The notes: generated from the sequence alone by a model not told the origin. A DNA stretch of 64,000 bases from Bacteroidota bacterium (GCA_023429135.1 JAEYWD010000125.1:35037-99036), one strand, 5' to 3'; shown: positions 43,324 through 52,515, numbered from the stretch's first letter. Program-made: numbers and translations.

Positions 43324-44394
43324 ATGAAAGAATTTTTACTGATGAAAGGGAACGAAGCCATTGCTGAGGCGGCCATTCGTGCCGGAGCCGATGCATACTT
43401 CGGATATCCTATCACACCACAGTCGGAGATTATGGAATATCTCATGGCCGAAAAAGCTACCGAACGTACCGGAATGGTTGTATTGCAGGCCGAAAGCGAG
43501 CTTGCAGCCATCAACATGGTTTACGGGGCAGCCGGAACAGGCAAAAAAGTGTTAACCTCCTCATCCAGTCCGGGCATTAGCCTGATGCAGGAAGGAATTT
43601 CATACATTGCAGGCGCCGAATTGCCCTGTGTGATTATCAACGTGGTTCGTGCGGGTCCCGGTTTAGGTACTATCCAGCCATCCCAAGCCGATTATTTTCA
43701 GTCGGTGAAAGGTGGAGGTCACGGAGATTATCGCTTGATAGTGCTTGCTCCCTCATCGGTTCAGGAAATGGCAGATTTTATACCTCTTGCCTTCGATCTG
43801 GCCTTTAAATACCGTAACCCGGCTCTGATTCTTTCCGATGGAGTAATTGGTCAGATGATGGAAAAAGTGGAGCTTTTTAAAACAATACCCAGAACCGATC
43901 AATTTGACCAATCCTGGGTAATCACCGGAAAAACTCCCGACAGAAAAGCGAATGTCATCACATCGCTCGATCTGGAACCGCTTCCAATGGAAATGCACAA
44001 CCATCATCTTCAGGCAAAATATAAAAAGATGGAAGAAGAGGAAGTGCGTTTCGAAGAGATTATGTGCGACGATGCCGATTATATCATGGTGGCTTACGGA
44101 TCCAGCGCCCGCATTTGCTCCAAAGCATTGCAACTGGCAAGATCTAAAGGCGTTAAAGTTGGATTACTCCGCCCCATAACCTTGTTCCCATTTCCAAAAG
44201 TAAGACTTGCAGAGCTGGCACAACGTGTTAAAGGCATGCTTTCGGTGGAACTAAGCGCCGGACAAATGGTAGAAGATATTCGTCTTGCCGTGAATGGTAA
44301 AATACCTGTGGAACATTATGGCCGCTATGGCGGAATGATTCACTCTCCTTCCGAAGTACTGGAAGCTTTTGAAAAAATCTTCATCAAAAATTGA
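43324..44394 (+). CDS. korA: 2-oxoacid:ferredoxin oxidoreductase, alpha subunit (VorB/KorA type)
   Basis: 356 residues covering the pyrimidine-binding and C-terminal domains of the alpha subunit (LLMKGNEAIAEAAIRAGADAYFGYPITPQSEIMEYL, SSSPGISLMQEGISYIAGAELPCVIINVVRAGPGLG, DYIMVAYGSSARIC, VELSAGQMVEDIRLAV). The oxidoreductase decarboxylates a 2-oxoacid to acyl-CoA, reducing ferredoxin. Sequence alone does not separate 2-oxoglutarate from branched-chain (Vor) specificity; the neighbouring ligase and aminotransferase favour amino-acid-derived substrates. Confidence 0.93.
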   Translation: MKEFLLMKGNEAIAEAAIRAGADAYFGYPITPQSEIMEYLMAEKATERTGMVVLQAESELAAINMVYGAAGTGKKVLTSSSSPGISLMQEGISYIAGAELPCVIINVVRAGPGLGTIQPSQADYFQSVKGGGHGDYRLIVLAPSSVQEMADFIPLAFDLAFKYRNPALILSDGVIGQMMEKVELFKTIPRTDQFDQSWVITGKTPDRKANVITSLDLEPLPMEMHNHHLQAKYKKMEEEEVRFEEIMCDDADYIMVAYGSSARICSKALQLARSKGVKVGLLRPITLFPFPKVRLAELAQRVKGMLSVELSAGQMVEDIRLAVNGKIPVEHYGRYGGMIHSPSEVLEAFEKIFIKN

Positions 44395-44398
44395 TGAC

Positions 44399-45181
44399 AT
44401 GGAAGTAAAAGAGATAGTTAGAACAGAAAATATGGTGTACCAACGCTCTTCGTTGCTCACCAGCAAACCTTTCTCCTATTGCCCGGGTTGCGGACACGGA
44501 ACAGCCAACCGCCTGGTGGCAGAAGTAATAGAAGAACTTGGAATTCAAAACGACACGATAGGAGTAGCTCCCGTAGGATGCTCCGTATTGATATACGATT
44601 TTATCGATATAGACTTTTCGCAAGCCCCTCATGGTCGTGCTCCGGCAGTTGCAACGGGAATCAAACGCGTGTTACCCGAAAAGATTGTATTTACCTACCA
44701 GGGTGATGGTGACCTTGCAGCCATCGGAACTTCCGAGACCATCCATGCCTGTAACCGTGGTGAAAACATTACCATCATATTCGTTAATAATGGTATTTAT
44801 GGAATGACAGGCGGTCAGATGGCGCCCACAACCCTTCCGGGAATGAAAACCTCAACATCGCCTTACGGGCGCGAGGTAACAACCATGGGAACTCCGCTGA
44901 AAATAACAGAAATGATAGCCCAACTGGATGGCGTAAATTTTGTTTCGCGTCAGGCAGTGCATACTCCTGCGGCTGTGCGCAAGGCAAAAAAAGCAATCCG
45001 CGCAGCATTCGAATGTCAGATCAACAAAAAAGGTTTAGGTTTTGTGGAAATCGTTTCGAACTGCAACTCAGGATGGAAAATGACACCCGTAAAAGCTAAC
45101 CAGTGGATGGAAGAAAACATGTTCCCCTTCTATCCGCTTGGCGATATTAAAGTCGACGGCAAACATGTAAAAACCTTGTAA
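44399..45181 (+). CDS. korB: 2-oxoacid:ferredoxin oxidoreductase, beta (TPP) subunit
   Basis: 260 residues from the ATG at 44399, 5 nt after the alpha stop. TPP/Mg-binding pattern: YCPGCGHGTANRLVAEVIEELG near the N-terminus, VAPVGCSV, FTYQGDGDLAAIGTSETIHACNRGENITIIFVNNGIYGMTGGQMAPTT, the GDGD...NN signature. It forms the catalytic centre with the alpha subunit. Confidence 0.93.
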   Translation: MEVKEIVRTENMVYQRSSLLTSKPFSYCPGCGHGTANRLVAEVIEELGIQNDTIGVAPVGCSVLIYDFIDIDFSQAPHGRAPAVATGIKRVLPEKIVFTYQGDGDLAAIGTSETIHACNRGENITIIFVNNGIYGMTGGQMAPTTLPGMKTSTSPYGREVTTMGTPLKITEMIAQLDGVNFVSRQAVHTPAAVRKAKKAIRAAFECQINKKGLGFVEIVSNCNSGWKMTPVKANQWMEENMFPFYPLGDIKVDGKHVKTL

Positions 45182-45192
45182 TTGTAACTATA

Positions 45193-45753
45193 ATGACAGA
45201 AGAAATTATTATTGCAGGTTTCGGAGGACAAGGTGTTCTCTCTGTAGGCAAAATTCTGGCGTACTCTGGAATAATGAAGGGCATGGAAGTTAGCTGGATG
45301 CCATCGTACGGTCCCGAAATGAGAGGCGGCACAGCCAATGTAACCGTTATCCTGAGCGACGATCGCATCTCCTCTCCTATCCTGAATAAATTCGACACAG
45401 CAATTATCCTCAATCAGCAATCGATGGATAAATTTGAGCAACATGTGAAAAAAGGAGGAGTTCTACTTTACGACAGCAATGGAATTACCCGCCACCCGGT
45501 ACGTAAAGACATATCGGTATATGTGGTTGAAGCCGCTGCCGAAGCGGCACGCATGGCCTCTGCAAAAACCTTTAATATGATCGTTCTTGGGGCCTTCCTG
45601 AAACTAAAACCGATAGTTGATCTGGAACACGTTATAAAAGGATTGGAGAAATCACTGCCTAAACGCCATCATCATACAATTCCCATGAACCGGGAAGCAA
45701 TTCAGAGAGGAATGGAAATTGTAAAACCTCTTGAAATGGGAGTTACGATTTAA
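45193..45753 (+). CDS. korC: 2-oxoacid:ferredoxin oxidoreductase, gamma subunit
   Basis: A 186-residue gamma subunit: EIIIAGFGGQGVLSVGKILAYSG at the start, WMPSYGPEMRGGTANVTVILSDD, and ASAKTFNMIVLGAFLK. It binds CoA. Last gene of the operon; a hairpin and T run follow at 45784. Confidence 0.93.
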   Translation: MTEEIIIAGFGGQGVLSVGKILAYSGIMKGMEVSWMPSYGPEMRGGTANVTVILSDDRISSPILNKFDTAIILNQQSMDKFEQHVKKGGVLLYDSNGITRHPVRKDISVYVVEAAAEAARMASAKTFNMIVLGAFLKLKPIVDLEHVIKGLEKSLPKRHHHTIPMNREAIQRGMEIVKPLEMGVTI

Positions 45754-45783
45754 AGTTTCGAATTTAAAAATTAAATAAGGATT

Positions 45784-45833
45784 TGTCTCATAGCAGGAGA
45801 AACAAAGTTTCTGACTTCTTTGAGACATTTTTT
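45784..45833 (+). terminator. Terminator of the 2-oxoacid oxidoreductase operon
   Basis: TGTCTCA (45784-45790) pairs with TGAGACA (45821-45827), with an inner GAAAC-AAA-GTTTC hairpin, followed by six T. Confidence 0.7.
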
Positions 45834-46302
45834 ATTGTTGGCTATTGAGAGGAATTCAATAGAACACAGACCAGTCAGAAAATATAAATCTCAGGTATTG
45901 AACATCACCCCCCCTTTGATACGAACAACTTTCACCCTTCGGGAAACAACTTTCTCCTGGTTCCGGAGTAAACTATAAACTTTCCTTGAAGAATAAGATC
46001 AGGATTGGAGAATATAGTCAATCTGATGCATAATTTGAATCCACTCTAAAATATACCTTGCGAAAGGCTTAACTTAGACAAAAACCTTCTCATAACCTTT
46101 TGTTTCTTAATGATTTTTCAAAAATCTTATAAAGTGATGTAATAATTCCGATGTTTTGCATACTAAAGAAATGTAACCAATTTTTACGCTATGAAATATT
46201 TAAAAGAAAAATCACTGAAAAATGCTACTGAAAGAAATAATTGTACAGGTACATCCCGGTTCATCCTTAAGAAATTCTGAGTAATTCCTTTAACTTTATT
46301 TT
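45834..46302. other. Gene-poor stretch before the second ECF sigma gene
   Basis: Near 45910-45985 there is a faint repeat of ACAACTTTC and GAAACAACTTTCTCC words with a spacing of about 22-24 bp, too weak to call an array. A 29-codon frame at 46191-46280 (MKYLKEKSLKNATE...) could be a small peptide, but nothing supports it beyond a start and a stop. Confidence 0.35.
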
Positions 46303-46812
46303 ATGCAGAAGAACGAAAAGGAAACAGCATTCTCTGAAATATATTCCGTGTATAAAGACCGGATTTACAGAATTTGCTATGGATATATCTATGAAAAGGA
46401 ACAGGTGGATGACCTTTTTCAGGAAATTATGATCAACATCTGGAACAGTATGGAACGATTCCGTGGCTATTCAGGAATTGGAACCTGGGTTTACAAAATA
46501 GCAGTGAACTCTGCATTATTGTACAATAAAAAGAACAAATTCTACAGTAAACTCAATTTTTCAGTTCCTGAAACTGCAATAGATAATGAATTGGACGATT
46601 ACAGAGTTAGAGAAGAAAAGCTGAGGATGCTGGCTCAATGTATCTCAAAACTCAATAAAAACGATAGAATTATCATTTCGCTGATACTTGAGGAACTCTC
46701 CTATGAACAGGTTTCGGAAATTACCGGTATCACCGCAGGGAATGTTGGTGTTAAGGTTAATCGTATTAAAAAGAAACTTTTTAACATGCTTAAAGAAATG
46801 AATTATGAATGA
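46303..46812 (+). CDS. ECF-type RNA polymerase sigma factor
   Basis: A 169-residue sigma-70 family protein. Region 2 is near residues 10-75 (FSEIYSVYKDRIYRICYGYIYEKEQVDDLFQEIMINIWNSM, GIGTWVYKIAVNSAL), and region 4 near 110-165 (CISKLNKNDRIIISLILEELSYEQVSEITGITAGNVGVKVNRIKKKLF). It differs from the PUL-type sigma at 24780 and has no FecR neighbour. The next gene overlaps by 8 nt and encodes a membrane protein, probably its partner. Confidence 0.92.
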   Translation: MQKNEKETAFSEIYSVYKDRIYRICYGYIYEKEQVDDLFQEIMINIWNSMERFRGYSGIGTWVYKIAVNSALLYNKKNKFYSKLNFSVPETAIDNELDDYRVREEKLRMLAQCISKLNKNDRIIISLILEELSYEQVSEITGITAGNVGVKVNRIKKKLFNMLKEMNYE

Positions 46813-47410
46813 ATTGAACGAACTTCAAAATATCTGGAAAACAGGAAAAACAACAACAAAAGAGTTCTCATCCGGCTCAGTTTCGGAGAACCTGATTGAA
46901 AAGCTGAAAACGCTTGAAAGTAATCAAACCAGGATTAACAGGCTGAAGATATTCGTACTCATCATGATCTTTACTCAGATGGTTTATTGGTTGAACCGCC
47001 TGGATGCCGGTACTGTATGGGTTTATTCCGGTCTTGGAGTAATATTTACTGGTGTAACAGTTTTTATGTTTTACTACATGAGAAACCAGTTCAATATTAA
47101 AAGACTGGATTTTACATCGCCAAGCATTTCATTTATCGATGATGCTGCTAACATGCTTGAGAAGCAGAATTCAATATTCAAAGGTCCCTTTCTTCTCTTG
47201 TCCGCATGTTTATTAGTAGGTGCCAACATCATGGCAATCGGATTCTCGTCCGTACACGAGGATAAGTTCAGAATGCATATGATATATTCGTTTTTGCTTA
47301 TAGTATCTACATTCTGGGGGCACCGCATACGCATGCGGCGTATCAGGAAAGAAGTTACTCCGCTGCTGGACGAATTAAAAACACTGAAAGAAAACTTAAG
47401 AACTGAGTAA
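46805..47410 (+). CDS. Membrane protein, probable anti-sigma partner of the ECF factor
   Basis: 201 residues. The soluble N-terminus (about 1-45, ELNELQNIWKTGKTTTKEFSSGSVSENLIEKLKTLESNQTRINR) is followed by four hydrophobic segments (FVLIMIFTQMVYWL; VWVYSGLGVIFTGVTVFMFYY; FLLLSACLLVGANIMAIGF; MIYSFLLIVSTFW) and a basic C-terminal helix. No zinc-finger anti-sigma motif is present. The anti-sigma role is inferred only from the 8-bp overlap with the sigma gene. Confidence 0.7.
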   Translation: MNELNELQNIWKTGKTTTKEFSSGSVSENLIEKLKTLESNQTRINRLKIFVLIMIFTQMVYWLNRLDAGTVWVYSGLGVIFTGVTVFMFYYMRNQFNIKRLDFTSPSISFIDDAANMLEKQNSIFKGPFLLLSACLLVGANIMAIGFSSVHEDKFRMHMIYSFLLIVSTFWGHRIRMRRIRKEVTPLLDELKTLKENLRTE

Positions 47411-47414
47411 ATAT

Positions 47415-47441
47415 AAAGCTGGTGACAATGCCAGCTTTTTT
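47415..47441 (+). terminator. Terminator of the second ECF sigma operon
   Basis: An 8-bp perfect stem, AAAGCTGG / CCAGCTTT, with an 8-nt loop, running into a T run directly after the stop. Confidence 0.85.
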
Positions 47442-47558
47442 ATTAATCCTTACTGATAATTAACTAATTTCTGCTTGACTTCCCCTATCAATTGAAGTAA
47501 TTTTATCCTGTTAGAAGCTTTAACAGTCACTCTATTTTCAAAATCAAAAAAGAATAGT

Positions 47559-47954
47559 ATGAAACTAAAAAATGTAATGATTGCCAAAGCATTGGTTTGC
47601 TTATCTTTTGGTATTCCATTGCTTTTTATTCCGGTTCAGATCATGAATCTCTATGGACTTGAACTTGATTTCGGCGGTATGGTTATGGCACGCCTTTATG
47701 GCGCAACATTGCTTGGAAACTTAATACTCATGTGGTTTGCACGAGAAGACTCCGGTTCGCTGTCGCAACGCGCCATTATTCTACAAATGTTTTTGTACAA
47801 CGGAATTGGTTTTGTTATCACATTGATGGCTACTCTTACCGGAGTGATGAATACTTTCGGATGGACGGCCGTAGCTATTTACCTTTTCTTCACGATTGGA
47901 TTTGGCTACTTTGAATTTGTTAAGCAATCCGTGATCCTAAAGCATGAACATTAA
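47559..47954 (+). CDS. Small four-helix membrane protein, unknown function
   Basis: 131 residues with four predicted membrane helices (ALVCLSFGIPLLFIPVQIM, ARLYGATLLGNLILMWF, LQMFLYNGIGFVITLMATLTGV, AVAIYLFFTIGFGYF). No family is recognised with confidence; it resembles small uncharacterised inner-membrane proteins. Monocistronic, convergent with the next gene. Confidence 0.7.
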   Translation: MKLKNVMIAKALVCLSFGIPLLFIPVQIMNLYGLELDFGGMVMARLYGATLLGNLILMWFAREDSGSLSQRAIILQMFLYNGIGFVITLMATLTGVMNTFGWTAVAIYLFFTIGFGYFEFVKQSVILKHEH

Positions 47955-47983
47955 AACCATCCATTTTTGATTTTGATCTTAAA

Positions 47984-48466
47984 TTAATTCTCTTTCACCG
48001 GGATCCAGATTTCTTCTTCTGATTCAGGATCGTTGTTTTTATACTTTTCGCCAAGAATTTCGAAATGCGGACGGGTATCAATTGTATATCCCGAAGCAAG
48101 AAACCAGATACCAAAAATATATTGAAAAGTCTGCTGAGCTGTTTGGGCTGCTCCCTTATGAAGAAAAACTACATAAAGTCCCTGGGGAAGCAGAAAAGCT
48201 TCCATACCCCCGGGTATAATGCCAAAATCTGAAACTTCAATCGCAGCCCATTTCTCGAACTGTTCGTTAGGGTTTATGCTGGCGAAATCAAATGTGGAAG
48301 GAAAAATTTGCATTGAAAAAAGGTCGGAAGAGACCGGGTTGGGAACTTTATTCCGGTGTGGCATAAAACTCCGCCATAATTCTCCCGTTTTATTGTCGGC
48401 AAACGACGTGTTTAAATGTATTCCAACGAGTTTCTTTTCGGGAAGTAATTCTATTCTGGATTTCAT
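47984..48466 (-). CDS. GyrI-like / AraC effector-binding-domain protein
   Basis: 160 residues. The start RIELLPEKKLVGIHLNTSF and the later IPGGMEAFLLPQGLYVVFLHKG and EEIWIPVKE are typical of the GyrI-like small-molecule-binding fold used by AraC-type regulators and SbmC. It is a stand-alone ligand-binding domain with no HTH. It lies 2 bp after the SnoaL-like gene and is surely co-transcribed with it. Confidence 0.8.
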   Translation of the reverse strand: MKSRIELLPEKKLVGIHLNTSFADNKTGELWRSFMPHRNKVPNPVSSDLFSMQIFPSTFDFASINPNEQFEKWAAIEVSDFGIIPGGMEAFLLPQGLYVVFLHKGAAQTAQQTFQYIFGIWFLASGYTIDTRPHFEILGEKYKNNDPESEEEIWIPVKEN

Positions 48467-48468
48467 AA

Positions 48469-48816
48469 TTATCTGTTCATGAGGTACGAAGTTAGCTTTT
48501 TTATTTTACTGTTTTCCATTTCAAAAACATCGCAAAACAAAATATCCAGTTTCTCACCCGATTTCATGGTACTTGTAACCCCACCTTCGGCAATCACAAC
48601 ATCATTTTCCTCAGTCAAGCGGGTTACAACAATATCAGGATTTCCAACAAAATTTTCATTTTCAATTTCGCTGTCGAAGGCCACTTTACCCATTCTATGA
48701 AACATCCCAGGAATATACCAAACCACATCATCGGTTAAACATTCCAAAATACGGTCGTGATCGGTGACTCTAAAGGCATTCATATATTCCATTACAGTTT
48801 GTTTGTTTGCAGTCAT
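48469..48816 (-). CDS. SnoaL-like / NTF2-fold protein
   Basis: A 115-residue single-domain protein: MEYMNAFRVTDHDRILECLTDDVVWYIPGMFHRMGKVAFDSEIEN has the usual NTF2-like start, and TSTMKSGEKLDILFCDVFEMENSKIKKLTSYLM the end. Such proteins bind small hydrophobic ligands or act as isomerase-like enzymes; no substrate can be named. It is the first gene of a two-gene operon with the GyrI-like protein. Confidence 0.8.
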   Translation of the reverse strand: MTANKQTVMEYMNAFRVTDHDRILECLTDDVVWYIPGMFHRMGKVAFDSEIENENFVGNPDIVVTRLTEENDVVIAEGGVTSTMKSGEKLDILFCDVFEMENSKIKKLTSYLMNR

Positions 48817-49044
48817 ACTATAAGTTTCTTACAAAAACAGCCGGAATTACAAAATGTTAGGTGGTGTATCCAAAAACTCAAACGAAAGCTCCTGATGCTA
48901 AAAAAGACTTATTCTAGCGGTGATAAGATGATTCATTTAGGCTATCCTGGTTACGGAGAAAAAATTTCTATTTGCCGCGATATTATTGGATTATCTAACA
49001 TCATTTAAATCTAAAAGTTCATCAAAAGAAGGTCGTTAGATATA

Positions 49045-49083
49045 TAAAAAGAGTCCTTGATGCGAATTATCAGCTCAAGGGCT
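49045..49083 (-). terminator. Terminator after the T9SS-tail gene
   Basis: On the minus strand AGCCCTTGA pairs with TCAAGGACT across a 14-nt loop and a run of five T follows. The 230 bp between this and the SnoaL-like gene hold nothing I can support. Confidence 0.7.
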
Positions 49084-49087
49084 TCCC

Positions 49088-49570
49088 TTATTGTTTCACT
49101 ACCTTGATGGTTTTTACCTCCTTTTTCTCCTGAATTATTTTAATAAAATAAGTCCCCACCGCATTATCTTCAAAGGATATGTCGGTTTCCCCGTTTTCTA
49201 TTTTTCCCGAAGAGAGTACCTTACCATTTATATCCATTAATAAATAATCGAGAGTTTCGGGAAAATCCTTTTCAAGTTTGATTTTGATAAAATTGGTTGT
49301 TGGATTTGGGTAAGCTGTTACAGTATAACTTAAGCCCTTGATTTCACTTACTGCAGTAATGATGAGCCTTGATTGCTGAAAGCCCTGGGTAAGCTTCTTG
49401 TCGGTACCACTGTAGGTTTCAATTACCAATTCTCCAAGGGTATAGGTAATGGTTCCTGATGTGTTCTGGCCCGTTCCTCCGGAAGTTGCAATTACCTGTT
49501 GAGCCGACAATTTCCCTGTAAGTAGAAATATTACTGCCAGGGAAAAGATTAAAAGTTTATTTTTTTTCAT
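49088..49570 (-). CDS. Small secreted protein with T9SS C-terminal sorting domain
   Basis: 160 residues: signal peptide (MKKNKLLIFSLAVIFLLTGKLSAQ), a short central part (VIATSGGTGQNTSGTITYTLGELVIETYSGTDKKLTQGFQQS) and a type A sorting tail (SYTVTAYPNPTTNFIKIKLEKDF, DINGKVLSSGKIENGETDISF, GTYFIKIIQEKKEVKTIKVVKQ). It is exported by the type IX system. It lies 11 bp downstream of the repeat-adhesin gene; such small GTGQN...GEL...TQGFQQ proteins often accompany tail-fibre-like surface proteins in Bacteroidota, so it may anchor or cap the adhesin. Confidence 0.88.
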   Translation of the reverse strand: MKKNKLLIFSLAVIFLLTGKLSAQQVIATSGGTGQNTSGTITYTLGELVIETYSGTDKKLTQGFQQSRLIITAVSEIKGLSYTVTAYPNPTTNFIKIKLEKDFPETLDYLLMDINGKVLSSGKIENGETDISFEDNAVGTYFIKIIQEKKEVKTIKVVKQ

Positions 49571-49581
49571 AATCTTTAGGG

Positions 49582-52515
49582 TTATTGATTTTTGATAGTT
49601 TTCTTAAGTAGTTCGAATTCGGCTTTTAGTTCATTAAATGAAGCCTCTATAGCTTTATCCTTTTGTTGCAGTTGCAAATTTTGCTGTTCAAGGAGCTTGT
49701 TCTTTTCGTTTAATTCCTGTACTGCTTTAACCAGTGGCATTACAAAATCTGAATAGGATAAGGTATAGGGTGTTTTATCGTTAGCCGGCTTGTTGACCCC
49801 GCTAAAATCGTATCCACAGGCCAAAGCTGCTTTTTCAACTTCCTGGGCAATAAAACCTGTGTAAACTTTAGCTTCCTTTTCGTTACGGGCTTTTTCCATG
49901 GAGGGTTCTTTATAAATATCTTCATTTACTCCCATAAAAGCATCAAGTTTATGAATATCCCATTGAAAAGTAACTGGTCTTAATTTTGATATAAAGTCAA
50001 GTCCCGGAATGTTTGTATTGATATTGGTCTTGAAACGTCCGTCGGATGTGTATGACCATGCCACCTGACCACTAATACTTGAAATATTATTATTACCAAT
50101 CCGTATTGCATGATTGGCGTTAACAGTAGCTCCGTTGCCAATTGCAACTGCATCAAATACATTGTTTAAAACATCAGAATAACATCCAATGGCAGTATTG
50201 AGGTTACCAGTTATATTAGATGTCATTGAGTTGAATCCAAGTGCAGTATTTGCATTACCAGTGTTTGCAATTAAACTCTTACCACCTATGGCAACATTTT
50301 CAAATCCGGTTTTATTCGACTCTAATGCCTGAACCCCCACAGCCGTATTTGAATAGCCGGTTGTATTTAAGCTCAATGCACTCTTCCCCACCACAACGTT
50401 ATAACTCCCAGTAGTATTTGAAAAACATGCGTATTCCCCAATAACCGTATTTTCTGAACCTGATACATTTTGAGTCATAGCATTGGCTCCCACGGCTGTG
50501 TTTAACCAGCCGATAGTATTATGTGATAAGGCACTATAACCCATAGCGGTGTTTTTGCTTTCTATATTACTGGCCAGGGCATTGTACCCAAAAGCCGAAT
50601 TTTTGTCTCCATTGTTGCCAAAGTACATTGCATAAGACCCAACTGCGGTATTTTCATTACCTGCAGAGTAGGACTGCATGGCCTGGTAACCTATTGCAAC
50701 ATTATAACTTCCTATGGTATTGGAATACAATGACAAAGCTCCCATACTGGTATTGTCAGAGCCTTTTGTATTTGAATATAGCGATTTGGATCCTACTGCG
50801 GTATTCCCTTTTGATTGAGAAGCTAAAGTCGCTCCTAACCCATTGTTAAACAAGGATGAATCTCCTATCGCCACTAAATTACTCCGGTTTGTATTGTTAT
50901 AAAGCGCACAAACTCCCATTGCAACATTTGAGCTTCCGGTTGTATTAGATGTCAAAGCCCGGGTTCCAATAGCTGCATTATTATCTCCGGAAGTATTGTC
51001 GAATAAAGATGCATTTCCAAGTGCGTTATTATAATTTCCTGTGGTATTACCCCTTAACGAATTTAATCCAATAGCTATATTCCCGGTTCCTGAAATATTG
51101 CTTTGCAGAGAGGAGTTTCCCAATCCAGTATTGGCAATTCCTGCGGTATTGCTCACAAGTGCGAATGCTCCCAAAGCCGTATTGTAATACCCTGTGGTGT
51201 TCGAAAAAAGAGCACTATCGCCAACAGCAACATTTCTGTATCCGGTTGTATTCATCCTTAGTGAGCCGTAACCAACGGCTGCATTGGAAAATCCGGTTGT
51301 ATTCAGTCTCAGAGAACCATATCCGGCAGCAGTATTGAAATTTCCTGTCAGATTACTGTTTAATGACATAGCCCCAAAAGCTGTGTTATAGTTACCGGAA
51401 GTATTTGAATATAGCGCTGAATAGCCGCTGGCTGTATTGAGTACCCCATTAACGTTACTGAACAAGGCCTGAATACCTGAAGCTGTATTGTTGCTTCCGG
51501 TGGTATTTGAATAAAGAGCAGCATAGCCCATGGCAGTATTCGACTCGCCGGTTGTATTGGCTGCAAGTGAAAGTCCTCCGGTTGCAGTGTTAAATAAACC
51601 TGTAGTATTATATCTAAGCGCCTCTGTACCGACAGCAGTATTCATACTTCCTGTAGTATTCGATCTTAAGGTTCGTTTTCCTATGGCAACGTTATTATTG
51701 CCCAAGGTATTTAAAAACAGAGCACTGTCACCAAAAGCCGAATTTGAAAATCCGGTGGTATTAGCATATAAAGCTCTGAAACCTGTAACCGTATTGGAAT
51801 AACCTGTTGTATTTGCATTAAGGGCATTGATTCCGGTTACAGTGTTATACCTGTTATCCAGAACAGTAGGCTTGTTCGTTAATACATTATAATCCCCGTT
51901 GAAATCACTTTTTGAACTCCACCGTGTTGTATCCGAAGCCTTAATTGATTTTGCAACTGACAAATTATAGACCGGGTCGGTCTCTGTGATTACAGGTTTA
52001 TTTAACAAATCGTTATAGCTACCTGAGGTGGCAACCGTTGCTAATGTTGGCTTACCTGTTAAATCGCTATAGCTGCCGCTGAATAAATTGGGTTTACCAG
52101 TGAGATCATTATAAACACCGCTAAAGCCATTCCCCGCCTTGGCTGCATACAAGGCATAAGGTACGCTCATCATCTGGCTGGTACTCATTTCCGTGCCGTC
52201 CACGGCTATTTTGATGAAGTAAGGCCCTGCACTCCAGTCAATGGCTGCAAAAGTACCTAAAACCACAGTTCCTTTGCCAACCTGTAGGTTGATCAACCCA
52301 AAAGCATTGGTGGTAGCTGCAAAGGTTTCGGCATACACGGAGGTTCCGGTGGCGGAGGTTTGGATAATATCTACTCTTATAGCAACATTGGCATTAGTGC
52401 GAATGTTGCCCGAAGCGTCGCGCAGCACGGCCTGATAGTTAAAGGCTGAAGGTGATTGTCCAAGTGCAAACCCTGAAAATAAGGCCAACAAGCAAAAGAA
52501 GATAAAATTTTTCAT
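49582..52515 (-). CDS. 977-residue repeat adhesin with S74 intramolecular chaperone tail
   Basis: Signal peptide (MKNFIFFCLLALFSGFALG), an N-terminal beta-rich domain (about 20-130: FNYQAVLRDASGNIRTNANVAIRV), three GSYxDLxxKP linker repeats, then from about 220 to 775 some 32 copies of a 17-residue repeat with consensus NTAxGxxxLxxNTTGxx, likely a left-handed beta-roll as in YadA-type heads. The C-terminus (about 820-977) is a peptidase_S74-like trimerising chaperone (SDGRFKTNI, ISKLRPVTFQWD, YTGFIAQEVEKA) and ends in a Gln/Lys/Glu coiled coil. It is probably trimeric and surface exposed. It is co-transcribed with the T9SS-tail gene. Confidence 0.88.
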   Translation of the reverse strand: MKNFIFFCLLALFSGFALGQSPSAFNYQAVLRDASGNIRTNANVAIRVDIIQTSATGTSVYAETFAATTNAFGLINLQVGKGTVVLGTFAAIDWSAGPYFIKIAVDGTEMSTSQMMSVPYALYAAKAGNGFSGVYNDLTGKPNLFSGSYSDLTGKPTLATVATSGSYNDLLNKPVITETDPVYNLSVAKSIKASDTTRWSSKSDFNGDYNVLTNKPTVLDNRYNTVTGINALNANTTGYSNTVTGFRALYANTTGFSNSAFGDSALFLNTLGNNNVAIGKRTLRSNTTGSMNTAVGTEALRYNTTGLFNTATGGLSLAANTTGESNTAMGYAALYSNTTGSNNTASGIQALFSNVNGVLNTASGYSALYSNTSGNYNTAFGAMSLNSNLTGNFNTAAGYGSLRLNTTGFSNAAVGYGSLRMNTTGYRNVAVGDSALFSNTTGYYNTALGAFALVSNTAGIANTGLGNSSLQSNISGTGNIAIGLNSLRGNTTGNYNNALGNASLFDNTSGDNNAAIGTRALTSNTTGSSNVAMGVCALYNNTNRSNLVAIGDSSLFNNGLGATLASQSKGNTAVGSKSLYSNTKGSDNTSMGALSLYSNTIGSYNVAIGYQAMQSYSAGNENTAVGSYAMYFGNNGDKNSAFGYNALASNIESKNTAMGYSALSHNTIGWLNTAVGANAMTQNVSGSENTVIGEYACFSNTTGSYNVVVGKSALSLNTTGYSNTAVGVQALESNKTGFENVAIGGKSLIANTGNANTALGFNSMTSNITGNLNTAIGCYSDVLNNVFDAVAIGNGATVNANHAIRIGNNNISSISGQVAWSYTSDGRFKTNINTNIPGLDFISKLRPVTFQWDIHKLDAFMGVNEDIYKEPSMEKARNEKEAKVYTGFIAQEVEKAALACGYDFSGVNKPANDKTPYTLSYSDFVMPLVKAVQELNEKNKLLEQQNLQLQQKDKAIEASFNELKAEFELLKKTIKNQ

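Noticed and set aside
45910..45985. A possible fourth tandem array with ACAACTTTC words
   Set aside because: Only two or three loosely similar units at 22-24-bp spacing; too few and too diverged to separate from chance.
46191..46280. 29-codon frame before the second ECF sigma gene
   Set aside because: Nothing beyond a start and stop supports it: no signal, no motif and no clear operon link.
48840..49040. Short frames downstream of the T9SS-tail gene that look like a gene remnant
   Set aside because: Frames are under 85 codons, with no recognisable domain on either strand.
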